Positions 1-7,246 of a DNA stretch of 64,000 nt are shown here, one piece after another (position 1 is the stretch's first letter; each line of letters begins with the position of its first letter). Source of the DNA: CAXXOK01 sp963675365 (GTDB taxonomy: Bacteria > Bacillota > Clostridia > Christensenellales > Aristaeellaceae); assembly GCA_963675365.2 (NCBI GenBank), contig CAXXVA010000001.1, positions 1,163,145-1,227,144 on the forward strand, in the 5' to 3' direction. The notes under the pieces are model-generated. The model ran no database searches. It was not told the DNA's origin and worked only from the letters and a program-made list of their open reading frames with translations. The translations under genes were made by a program, and so were the position numbers.

Positions 1-2
1 AC

Positions 3-548
3 CGGCTCCATGCCGCAGATTTTTTCGGCGAAATTGTGCAGAAGGTGCAGCGAGTCCGGGTCGTTGCGCTCGATGGTATACTGCACGGCGTATACGTTGC
101 CCTGCACCATAAAGCCGATGCAGCGCTCCGTGGCCGTGGCGATGGTCTCCGCGCCCTGGGGCAGGGTCAGGTCGCACAGGTTTTTAATCACGCGCTCGCC
201 GCCGGCGATGCCGTCAAACAGCGGGTTTTCCGACAGGCCCAGGGTAATGTTTTCGGCTTCGTCGTCCATCGTCTGCGCTTCGCCGCCCAAAAGCTCGCAG
301 ATCGTAACCGCCGCCGCGCCCAGCGCAAGCACCGGGAACTCCGCCTGTAAAAGGGAAGCGTCCAGCGCGCAGACGGTGCCGCCGTTTTCTGCGGCGATGA
401 TCACGCCTTTGACGTTTTTGTCCTTCAGGTCGGCGGATTTGGTTTCCGGCGGCATCAGCTCGCAATAGAAATCCTGTCTGCGCAGCGTACGGGCAATCAG
501 GCCCGACAGCATCTGGTCGCAGTCCAGGATAATAATCGTCTCAAGCAT
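3..548 (-). CDS. GMP-synthase-like protein, N-terminal class I glutamine amidotransferase domain (partial)
   Basis: The gene starts at an ATG at 548 behind AGGAGGGG and runs off the left edge, leaving 182 codons. The start (LETIIILDCDQMLSGLIAR) and the later PVLALGAAAV...ELLGGE block match the N-terminal glutaminase domain of GMP synthase (GuaA), which makes GMP from XMP. The catalytic residues are absent: the usual G-x-C-x-G elbow reads LALGAAA at residues 74-80, with Gly where Cys belongs, and the F-H-P-E motif is replaced by VQYTIERND around residue 155. The domain therefore looks catalytically dead, and any synthetase domain would lie outside the window. It is divergent from purE. A free-standing GuaA-like domain is an alternative. 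Confidence 0.6.
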   Translation of the reverse strand, partial: MLETIIILDCDQMLSGLIARTLRRQDFYCELMPPETKSADLKDKNVKGVIIAAENGGTVCALDASLLQAEFPVLALGAAAVTICELLGGEAQTMDDEAENITLGLSENPLFDGIAGGERVIKNLCDLTLPQGAETIATATERCIGFMVQGNVYAVQYTIERNDPDSLHLLHNFAEKICGMEP

Positions 549-740
549 CGGACCCCTCCTCGCGCCTGTCCGCGGTCCGCGGCGTACAAAATAACCGCTG
601 TGCGGATGTTCAGGAATAATTTTATCACACCGCCGTGCTTTAGTCCACTGCGGCCCGCGCCGGGTGCGCGCGGGCTTTCGCGGGCGTGAAAACGCTTGAA
701 TTTGTCATATCTGGCGGCGTTTGCACCGCATGGCACAATA

Positions 741-769
741 TTGACTTGCCCGGCGGCTTTCATTATAAT
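741..769 (+). promoter_or_regulatory. Sigma-A type promoter of the pur operon
   Basis: TTGACT at 741-746 and TATAAT at 764-769 are separated by exactly 17 bp, about 62 bp before the purE start. This is close to the consensus housekeeping promoter and is the only strong candidate upstream of the eleven-gene purine operon. No purine riboswitch was recognised in the following leader. Confidence 0.8.
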
Positions 770-831
770 AGTTGGGTCTCCTGGCTTACGAAAAGGCGGG
801 ACGACCACGCACGACGAGAAGGAGAGAGCGG

Positions 832-1317
832 ATGAAAAAAGTAGCTGTGATTATGGGTTCCGACAGCGACCTCCCCGTCCTCAAACCCTGCTTTGAGCAG
901 TTGAAAGCCTTCGGCGTGCCCTTTGAGGCCCATGTGTTTTCCGCCCACCGCACGCCCGACGAGGCCGCCAAGTTTGCGGCAGAGGCCAAGGACCACGGAT
1001 TCGGCGTATTGATCGCCGCCGCGGGCAAGGCCGCGCACCTGGCCGGGGCCATCGCCGCGCGCACGGTGCTGCCGGTGGTCGGCGTCCCCGTCAAAAGCTC
1101 CACGCTGGACGGCATGGACGCGCTTTTATCCACCGTGCAGATGCCCGCCGGACTGCCGGTTGCGACCGTCGCCATCGACGGCGCGGCCAACGCCGCCATC
1201 CTGGCCGTGCAGATCCTCGCCCTGGACGACGACGAACTCTACGCCCGCCTGTGCCGCGCCCGCGACGATATGAAGCGCAAAGTGCTCGACAAGGACGCCG
1301 CGTTATCCATTGACTGA
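832..1317 (+). CDS. purE: N5-carboxyaminoimidazole ribonucleotide mutase PurE
   Basis: A 161-residue cytoplasmic enzyme that rearranges N5-CAIR to CAIR in de novo purine synthesis. It begins MKKVAVIMGSDSDLP, the PurE phosphate-binding start, followed by FSAHRTPDE and the AAGKAAHLAG loop, then VVGVPVKSS and LLSTVQMPAGLPVATV. The ATG at 832 follows AGAAGGAGAG at good spacing; the longer open frame from 772 lacks a ribosome site and family similarity. It is the first gene of the operon. No purK is present next to it, so N5-CAIR synthetase must be encoded elsewhere or be dispensable at high CO2; that last point is inference. Confidence 0.95.
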   Translation: MKKVAVIMGSDSDLPVLKPCFEQLKAFGVPFEAHVFSAHRTPDEAAKFAAEAKDHGFGVLIAAAGKAAHLAGAIAARTVLPVVGVPVKSSTLDGMDALLSTVQMPAGLPVATVAIDGAANAAILAVQILALDDDELYARLCRARDDMKRKVLDKDAALSID

Positions 1318-1335
1318 CACAAGTTTCCCATATAG

Positions 1336-1423
1336 TTTTCCACAAAAACCCTATGAAAAGGCGGTGATATCCACAGAAACCCCAGCAAAATCGGCAAAAC
1401 GGCGCAGTTGGCAGTTTTCCACA
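1336..1423 (+). promoter_or_regulatory. Three DnaA-box-like sites between purE and purC
   Basis: TTTTCCACA (1336-1344), ATATCCACA (1367-1375) and TTTTCCACA (1415-1423) lie in the same orientation in the 135-bp gap between purE and purC. Each is one or two bases from the DnaA box TTATCCACA. Whether DnaA binds here is unknown; the gap is the longest in the front part of an otherwise tightly packed operon. Confidence 0.35.
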
Positions 1424-1452
1424 GCTTATTAACATTGAGGGGTTGATATCCG

Positions 1453-2162
1453 ATGGTGACGCAAGGATTACTCTACGAAGGCAAGGCAAAGAAAGTATTT
1501 GCGACCGACGACCCGCAGGTGCTTCTGGTTCGTTACAAGGACGACGCCACCGCCTTCAACGGGCAGAAAAAAGGAACAATAACCGGTAAGGGCGCGATCA
1601 ACAACCGCGTAACCAACCATTTGATGAGGATGCTTGAGAAGAAGGGCATCCCTACGCATTTTTTAGAGGAATTATCTGATACCGAAACCCTGGTCAAAAG
1701 GTGACCATCGTACCGCTGGAAGTCATCGTCCGCAACGTGGCGGCGGGATCGCTTTCTAAACGCCTGGGGCTGGACGAGGGCGTGGTGCTTACAAAAACCG
1801 TTCTGGAATTCTGCTACAAAGACGACGCCCTGGGCGACCCGATGGTAAACCAGTACCACATCGCGGCCATGGGCTGGGCCACTGACGACGAGATGAAGCT
1901 GTTATCCTCCTACGCGCTGAAAGTCAACGACGCGCTGCGGGAGTATCTGAAAGATCTGAATATCGACTTGATCGACTTTAAACTGGAGTTCGGGCGCTTG
2001 TCAGACGGCACCATCGTGCTGGCCGACGAGATCAGCCCGGACACTTGCCGTTTCTGGGATACTGTGACCCACGAAAAGCTCGACAAAGACCGCTTCCGCA
2101 GGGATTTGGGCAAAGTCGAGGACGCGTACCAGGAAATCATGAAACGGTTGATGGGAGCATAA
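1453..2162 (+). pseudogene. purC: SAICAR synthase PurC with a one-base frameshift
   Basis: SAICAR synthetase joins aspartate to CAIR using ATP. The first frame (ATG 1453) encodes LLYEGKAKKVFATDD...ATAFNGQKKG...NRVTNHLMRMLEKKGIPTHF and stops at 1704; the next frame continues at 1701 with TIVPLEVIVRNVAAGSLSKR...EFGRLSDGTIVLADEISPDTCR. The two halves make one normal 236-residue protein if a single A is added to the AAAA run at 1696-1699 (GTC AAA AAG GTG ACC). Both sides of the break are well conserved. The likeliest explanation is a homopolymer sequencing or assembly error, because the enzyme is essential for the pathway; a real mutation cannot be excluded. Confidence 0.9.
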
Positions 2163-2188
2163 GCGGCCCGACATTGAAAGAGGATTCG

Positions 2189-3619
2189 ATGAGTAAACTT
2201 CACGAGGAATGCGGCGTATTCGGCATTTATCTGCGGGACGGCAAAAAAGGCGTGGTGCAGCCCACGTACCATGCGCTTTACGCACTGCAGCACCGCGGGC
2301 AGGAAAGCGCCGGCATCGCCGTCAACACGCGCGGCGTGCTGACCTGCTATAAGGATATCGGGCTTGTGGGCGAGGTGTTCACCCGCGACGTGATGCAGAA
2401 ACTGCCCGAGGGTTCCATTGCCATCGGCCACTGCCGCTACGGCACCACCGGCGTGCAGAACCAGTTCAACGCCCAGCCGCTGCTGGTTAACCATTTAAAA
2501 GGCGGCATGGCGCTTGCGCACAACGGCAATATCGTCAACGCCCACGAACTCCGCGAAATGCAGGAGATGGGCGGCGCGATTTTCCACACGACAAGCGACT
2601 CCGAGGTGATCGCCTACACCATCACGCGCGAGCGTTTGAAGGTGGCAAGCATTGAAGAGGCCGTGCTGTCGGCCATGAAGCAATTAAAGGGCGCGTACTC
2701 GCTGACCATGGTCAGCCCCACCAAGCTGATCGCCGCCCGCGACCCCAACGGTTTCCGCCCCCTGTGCATGGGCGAAACGGAGGAAGGCGCCATGGTGTTC
2801 GCCTCCGAAACCTGCGCGCTGGACGCCGTAGGCGCGAAGTTCGTGCGCGACGTGAAGCCCGGCGAGGTGGTCGTGGTCGACGCCGACGGCGTGCGCTCGC
2901 TTGAGCTTAAGCAAAAGGCGGGCTGTCCGTCGCTGTGCGTGTTCGAGTTCATCTATTTCGCCAGACCCGACAGCATCATCGAAGGCGCGTCGGTGCACCA
3001 GGCGCGGCTGCGCGCGGGCGCGTTTCTGGCGCTGGAGCACCCGGTGCAGGCGGACGTCGTGGTCGGCGTACCGGATTCGGGGATCGACGCGGCCATCGGC
3101 TACGCCCGCCAGTCGGGCATCCCCTACGGGGTCGGATTCATCAAAAACAAGTACGTCGGGCGCACGTTCATCCAGCCCGGCCAGATGGAACGCGTCAGCG
3201 CCGTGAAGATCAAACTGAATGTGATCCGCTCCACCGTGGAAGGCAAGCGCGTGGTGCTCATCGACGACAGCATCGTACGCGGCACCACGGCGGCGCGCAT
3301 CGTCAGCCTCCTGCGTGAGGCGGGGGCGACCGAGGTGCACATGCGGCTTGCCGCGCCGCCCTTCACCCACCCGTGCTATTTCGGCACCGATATCGACTCC
3401 ACCGAAAACCTGATCGCCGCCGACCACAGCGTCGCCGAGGTGTGTAAAATGATCGGCGCGGACTCTCTGGGCTTCATGCCCGTGGATTGTCTGGATAAAC
3501 TCGCCGCCGGCGCGGCCTGCGGCTTTTGCAAGGGCTGCTTCACCGGCGAATACCCCATCGACCCCAACGGCGCGGTGATGAAGGACAAGTTTGAGACGTT
3601 CTTGGAGGTTGAGGCATGA
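2189..3619 (+). CDS. purF: Amidophosphoribosyltransferase PurF
   Basis: Catalyses the committed step of purine synthesis, PRPP plus glutamine to phosphoribosylamine. The 476-residue protein starts MSKLHEECGVFGI: Cys8 would become the N-terminal nucleophile after removal of a short propeptide, as in the B. subtilis-type enzyme. An N-terminal Ntn glutaminase domain is followed by a phosphoribosyltransferase domain with the PRPP loop VVLIDDSIVRGTT. C-terminal Cys residues in CGFCKGCFTGEYP fit the [4Fe-4S]-type PurF. The ATG at 2189 was chosen over the frame opening at 2045 because it follows GAAAGAGG and gives the family start. The end (LEVEA, then TGA) overlaps the next small ORF as ATGA. Confidence 0.95.
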   Translation: MSKLHEECGVFGIYLRDGKKGVVQPTYHALYALQHRGQESAGIAVNTRGVLTCYKDIGLVGEVFTRDVMQKLPEGSIAIGHCRYGTTGVQNQFNAQPLLVNHLKGGMALAHNGNIVNAHELREMQEMGGAIFHTTSDSEVIAYTITRERLKVASIEEAVLSAMKQLKGAYSLTMVSPTKLIAARDPNGFRPLCMGETEEGAMVFASETCALDAVGAKFVRDVKPGEVVVVDADGVRSLELKQKAGCPSLCVFEFIYFARPDSIIEGASVHQARLRAGAFLALEHPVQADVVVGVPDSGIDAAIGYARQSGIPYGVGFIKNKYVGRTFIQPGQMERVSAVKIKLNVIRSTVEGKRVVLIDDSIVRGTTAARIVSLLREAGATEVHMRLAAPPFTHPCYFGTDIDSTENLIAADHSVAEVCKMIGADSLGFMPVDCLDKLAAGAACGFCKGCFTGEYPIDPNGAVMKDKFETFLEVEA

Positions 3620-3696
3620 ATCGAAGCAGCATAATTGCGCGCATCAGCCAAGCCATACAGGAGGCCGGCACTGCCGGCTTGGAGGTTGAGGCATGA
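3602..3696 (+). repeat. 18-bp direct repeat at the purF end and the purM start
   Basis: TTGGAGGTTGAGGCATGA occurs at 3602-3619 and again at 3679-3696. Each copy encodes the residues LEVEA, a stop codon, and an overlapping ATG for the next frame, and each contains GGAGG as a ribosome site. The intervening sequence ends in the inverted repeat GCCGGCACTGCCGGC. The arrangement looks like a tandem duplication of the purF-purM translational-coupling junction. Confidence 0.8.
3616..3696 (+). CDS. Small 26-residue ORF between purF and purM
   Basis: An ATG at 3616 overlaps the purF stop (ATGA) and the frame ends at TGA 3694-3696, which overlaps the purM ATG. It therefore keeps translation coupled through the gap. 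The peptide runs NRSSIIARISQAIQEAGTAG then LEVEA, and its last five residues copy the end of PurF because of the 18-bp duplication. No family is recognised. It may be a spacer peptide that preserves coupling rather than a functional protein, or an insertion fixed by duplication. Confidence 0.5.
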   Translation: MNRSSIIARISQAIQEAGTAGLEVEA

Positions 3697-4694
3697 GCAG
3701 CGCAAGCAGCCGGTCCGACAGCTACAAAGCCGCGGGGGTGGATATCACCGCGGGGTACAAGGCCGTGGAGCTGATGAAGTCCCATATTGCGCGGACGATG
3801 ACCGGCGGCGCGGATGCGATCGGCGGGTTCGGCGGAATGTTCGAGCTGGATATCACCGGCATGCCGCACCCTGTGCTGGTCTCGGGCACCGACGGCGTGG
3901 GCACCAAGCTCAAGCTCGCGTTTCTTTTGGACAAGCACGACACCGTGGGCATCGACTGCGTGGCCATGTGCGCCAACGATATCCTCTGCTGCGGCGCGAA
4001 GCCCCTGTTCTTCCTGGATTACATCGCCTGCGGAAAAAACGTGCCCGAGCGCATCGCCTCTATTGTGGCGGGCGTGGCGGAGGGCTGCGTGCAGGCGGGC
4101 TGCGCCCTGGTGGGCGGCGAAACCGCCGAAATGCCCGGCTTTTACCCGGAAGACGAGTACGATATCGCGGGCTTCTGCGTAGGCGCGGTGGACAAATCGA
4201 AAATCCTGAACAAGGACGCCATGCAGCCCGGCGACGCGGTGATCGCACTGCCCTCCAGCGGCGTGCACTCCAACGGCTTTTCGCTGGTGCGCAAGGCGCT
4301 GGGCGCAAAGCTGCCGCAGTACGCCGGGGAACTGCTGACCCCGACCAAGATTTACGTCAAACCTGTGCTGAAGCTCTTCGAGGCCGTCACCGTCCACAGC
4401 TTGGCGCACATCACGGGCGGCGGATTTTACGAAAACATCCCCCGCGCGCTGAAACCCGGCATGATGGCAAAGCTGGATAAATCCGCGGTGCGGACGCCGG
4501 ACATTTTCGGCGTCATCGCGCGGGAGGGGAATATCCCGGAGCGGGATATGTTCAACACCTTCAACATGGGCGTGGGCATGGTCGCTGTTGTGCCCGGGGA
4601 GCAGGCGGACAAGGCCGTACGCATCCTCAGCGAGAACGGCGAAGCCGCCTATGTGCTCGGCGAGATCGCGCAAGGGGAGGGCGTGGAGCTGTGA
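3693..4694 (+). CDS. purM: Phosphoribosylformylglycinamidine cyclo-ligase PurM (AIR synthetase)
   Basis: Closes the imidazole ring, FGAM plus ATP to AIR. The 333-residue protein has the PurM start DSYKAAGVDITAGYKAVELMK, the IGGFGGMFEL segment, VSGTDGVGTKLKLAF, the MCANDILCCGAKPLFFLDYIACGK core, VGGETAEMPGFY and SSGVHSNGFSLVRK, and the C-terminal ITGGGFYENIPRAL. Length and order are normal. Its ATG overlaps the small ORF before it and its TGA overlaps the GTG start of purN, so it sits in a continuous translational chain. Confidence 0.95.
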   Translation: MSSASSRSDSYKAAGVDITAGYKAVELMKSHIARTMTGGADAIGGFGGMFELDITGMPHPVLVSGTDGVGTKLKLAFLLDKHDTVGIDCVAMCANDILCCGAKPLFFLDYIACGKNVPERIASIVAGVAEGCVQAGCALVGGETAEMPGFYPEDEYDIAGFCVGAVDKSKILNKDAMQPGDAVIALPSSGVHSNGFSLVRKALGAKLPQYAGELLTPTKIYVKPVLKLFEAVTVHSLAHITGGGFYENIPRALKPGMMAKLDKSAVRTPDIFGVIAREGNIPERDMFNTFNMGVGMVAVVPGEQADKAVRILSENGEAAYVLGEIAQGEGVEL

Positions 4695-5290
4695 TCAACA
4701 TCGCGGTGCTGGTCTCCGGCGGGGGCACGAACCTGCAGGCGCTGATCGACGCACAGAAGGCAGGAGCGCTGAAAAGCGGGAAACTGAAGCTGGTGATATC
4801 CTCCAAGCCCGGCGCGTTTGCCCTCACCCGCGCACAGGAGGCGGGCATCGGAACCGCCGTACTGGAAAAAATGGACACAGCCGAGCGCTATGGAATGGCG
4901 CTGCAAGAATTGCTCGCGGCGCACGACATCGACATGATCGTGCTCGCGGGCTTTATGCTGATCCTGCATCCGAATATTGTGCGGGCGTACGCGGGCCGGA
5001 TCCTAAACGTCCACCCAAGCCTCATCCCCGCGTTCTGCGGGGCGGGCTACTACGGCCTGAAGGTGCACAAGGCGGCGCTTGATTACGGCGTGAAGGTGAC
5101 CGGCGCGACCGTGCACCTGGTCAACGAAATCCCCGACGGCGGCAAGATCCTCGCGCAGAAGGCCGTGAAGATCAAAAAGCACGACACGCCCGAGATCCTG
5201 CAAAAGCGCGTGATGGAGAAGGCCGAATGGGTGCTTTTGCCCAAGACGGTGGAAAAACTGGCTAAAAAACTATCCGAGGAGAACGTATGA
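4691..5290 (+). CDS. purN: Phosphoribosylglycinamide formyltransferase PurN
   Basis: Transfers a formyl group from 10-formyl-THF to GAR. The 199-residue enzyme starts at a GTG (GTGA overlap with purM) and reads INIAVLVSGGGTNLQAL, the phosphate-binding start. It contains LAGFMLILHPNIVRAYAGRILNVHPSLIPAF with the catalytic Asn-His pair, GATVHLVNEIPDGG with the folate-site Asp, and a normal C-terminus. The following gene overlaps it by ATGA. Confidence 0.95.
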   Translation: MINIAVLVSGGGTNLQALIDAQKAGALKSGKLKLVISSKPGAFALTRAQEAGIGTAVLEKMDTAERYGMALQELLAAHDIDMIVLAGFMLILHPNIVRAYAGRILNVHPSLIPAFCGAGYYGLKVHKAALDYGVKVTGATVHLVNEIPDGGKILAQKAVKIKKHDTPEILQKRVMEKAEWVLLPKTVEKLAKKLSEENV

Positions 5291-5997
5291 GCAAGACGAT
5301 TTTCGAGCTGCTGACAGGCAACCCCTACCCCGGCCGCGGCATCCTGCTGGGGCAAACGGCGGATAAGCGCGCGCTGATCGCATATTTCATCATGGGCCGC
5401 AGTGAAAACAGCCGTAACCGCGTCTTTACGCACAAGGACGGCGGCATCATCACCGAGGCGTTCGATCCGTCCAAGCTCACCGACCCCAGCCTCATCATTT
5501 ACGCGCCGGTGCGCGTGTTTGACTGGGAAACCACGATCGTCACCAACGGCGACCAGACGGATACGATCTTCGACGCGCTGTCCGAAAAAAGAACGTTTGA
5601 GGCGGCGCTGCGCACCCGCACCTACGAACCGGACCCGCCCAACTTCACCCCGCGTATTTCCGGGCTTTTGAAGGTGAACGACGGCGGGATGCGCTATCAG
5701 ATGTCCATCCTCAAGGCGGGCAAAAACCAGTCGCCGCTGCGCTTCTTCTATGATTACGCAAAGCCCCAGCCGGGCGAAGGGCACTTTATTTCCACGTATG
5801 TCACCGACGGCAAGCCCTTGCCGAGCTTTACGGGCGAGCCCGCCTCGGTGGAGCTTGGCAGCGAGACCATCGACAGCTTCACCACGAAGCTTTGGGACGC
5901 CCTGGACCCGGACAACCGCGTCAGCCTGTTTGTGCGGACGCTTGACTGGATTACGGACGCCGTACAGACCCGCATCGTGAACAAGCACGCGCAGTAA
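5287..5997 (+). CDS. PurO-like IMP cyclohydrolase
   Basis: A 236-residue protein starting SKTIFELLTGNPYPGRGILLG, containing GRSENSRNRVF and an INYAPV-like YAPVRVFDW segment. This is the archaeal PurO type IMP cyclohydrolase family, also found in many Clostridia. It would close the purine ring, FAICAR to IMP. The assignment is strengthened by the next gene, which is the transformylase half of PurH without its cyclohydrolase domain, so the two genes together replace bifunctional PurH. It overlaps purN by ATGA. The assignment rests on family resemblance and context. Confidence 0.8.
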   Translation: MSKTIFELLTGNPYPGRGILLGQTADKRALIAYFIMGRSENSRNRVFTHKDGGIITEAFDPSKLTDPSLIIYAPVRVFDWETTIVTNGDQTDTIFDALSEKRTFEAALRTRTYEPDPPNFTPRISGLLKVNDGGMRYQMSILKAGKNQSPLRFFYDYAKPQPGEGHFISTYVTDGKPLPSFTGEPASVELGSETIDSFTTKLWDALDPDNRVSLFVRTLDWITDAVQTRIVNKHAQ

Positions 5998-6043
5998 TGC
6001 CGGGGCGCATAGCCCCAATGCCTTGATTTGAAAGGAGAAGCCA

Positions 6044-7222
6044 ATGAACGAACTGGAGCTGAAATACGGCTGCAACCCCAACCAGAAGCCCGCGAGGATT
6101 TTTATGGCGGAGGGCGAGCTGCCCATTACGGTGTTGAGCGGGCGGCCGGGATATATCAACTTTCTGGATGCGTTCAACGGCTGGCAGCTGGTGCGCGAGC
6201 TGAAAAAGGCCACCGGGCTTGCGTCGGCGACAAGCTTCAAGCACGTCAGCCCCGCGGGCGCGGCTGTGGGCCTGCCGCTGACCGATGTGCTGCGGAAGAT
6301 TTACTTTGTGCCGGACGGTATGGAATTGAGCCCCCTGGCCTGCGCCTATGCCCGCGCACGCGGCGCGGACCGCATGAGCTCGTTCGGGGACTGGATTTCC
6401 CTGTCCGACGCGTGCGACGTGCCCACGGCGATGCTGATCAAGCCGGAGGTATCCGACGGGGTTATCGCGCCGGGCTACGAGCCCGAAGCGCTGGAGATCC
6501 TCAAATCGAAGCGCAAGGGCGCGTACAACGTCGTGCAGATCGACCCGGCGTACGAGCCCAAGGCGCTGGAACACAAAGACATCTTTGGCATCACCTTCGA
6601 GCAGAGCCGAAACGAGCTTGTGATCGACGACGATTTCTTTGCAAACGTCGTCACCAAGACCAAAACCCTGCCCGAAAGCGCCAAGCGCGACCTCGCGATC
6701 TCGATGATCGCGCTCAAATACACCCAGTCCAATTCCGTGTGCTACGTCAAGGACGGCCAGTGCATCGGCATCGGCGCGGGGCAGCAGAGCCGCATCCACT
6801 GTACGCGGCTTGCGGGCGACAAGGCGGACGTGTGGTGGCTGCGCCAGCACGAAAAGGTGCTCTCGCTCCCCTTTATCGAGGGTACGCCCAAGCCCAACCG
6901 CGACAACGCCATCGACCGCTACGTGAGCAACGAAAGCCTGACCACGGTGCTTAAGGACGGCACCTGGCAGACGCTGTTTACGGAAAAACCTGCCGAGTTC
7001 ACCGCCGGCGAAAAGGCCGCGTGGCTGAAGCGGAACACGGACGTGAGCCTGGGCTCAGACGCGTTTTTCCCGTTTGCGGACAACATCGACCGCGCGGCGC
7101 AGTCCGGCGTTCGCTACATCGCCGAGCCGGGCGGCTCCAAGCGCGACCAGGACGTCATTGACGCGTGCGACGGGTATGGCATCACCATGTCTTTTACCGG
7201 ATTGCGTCTGTTTCACCACTGA
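6044..7222 (+). CDS. Stand-alone AICAR transformylase (C-terminal half of PurH)
   Basis: A 392-residue protein with the AICAR formyltransferase core: ELELKYGCNPNQKPARIF, GRPGYINFLDAFNGWQLVRELK, FKHVSPAGAAVG, the Y-T/K-x-N region SMIALKYTQSNSVCY with GIGAGQQSRIHCTRLAGDKA, and SDAFFPFADNIDRAAQSGVRYIAEPGGS. It lacks the N-terminal MGS-like cyclohydrolase domain of ordinary PurH (about 200 residues). It formylates AICAR with 10-formyl-THF. The ATG at 6044 follows AAAGGAGAAG. With the preceding PurO-like gene it completes the last two steps to IMP. Confidence 0.92.
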   Translation: MNELELKYGCNPNQKPARIFMAEGELPITVLSGRPGYINFLDAFNGWQLVRELKKATGLASATSFKHVSPAGAAVGLPLTDVLRKIYFVPDGMELSPLACAYARARGADRMSSFGDWISLSDACDVPTAMLIKPEVSDGVIAPGYEPEALEILKSKRKGAYNVVQIDPAYEPKALEHKDIFGITFEQSRNELVIDDDFFANVVTKTKTLPESAKRDLAISMIALKYTQSNSVCYVKDGQCIGIGAGQQSRIHCTRLAGDKADVWWLRQHEKVLSLPFIEGTPKPNRDNAIDRYVSNESLTTVLKDGTWQTLFTEKPAEFTAGEKAAWLKRNTDVSLGSDAFFPFADNIDRAAQSGVRYIAEPGGSKRDQDVIDACDGYGITMSFTGLRLFHH

Positions 7223-7246
7223 CGGACTCCCAAGGGAGGGTAAGGT

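Noticed and set aside
549..831. Possible purine riboswitch in the purE leader
   Set aside because: No three-helix aptamer with the conserved core bases was found; only a strong promoter and ribosome site are visible.
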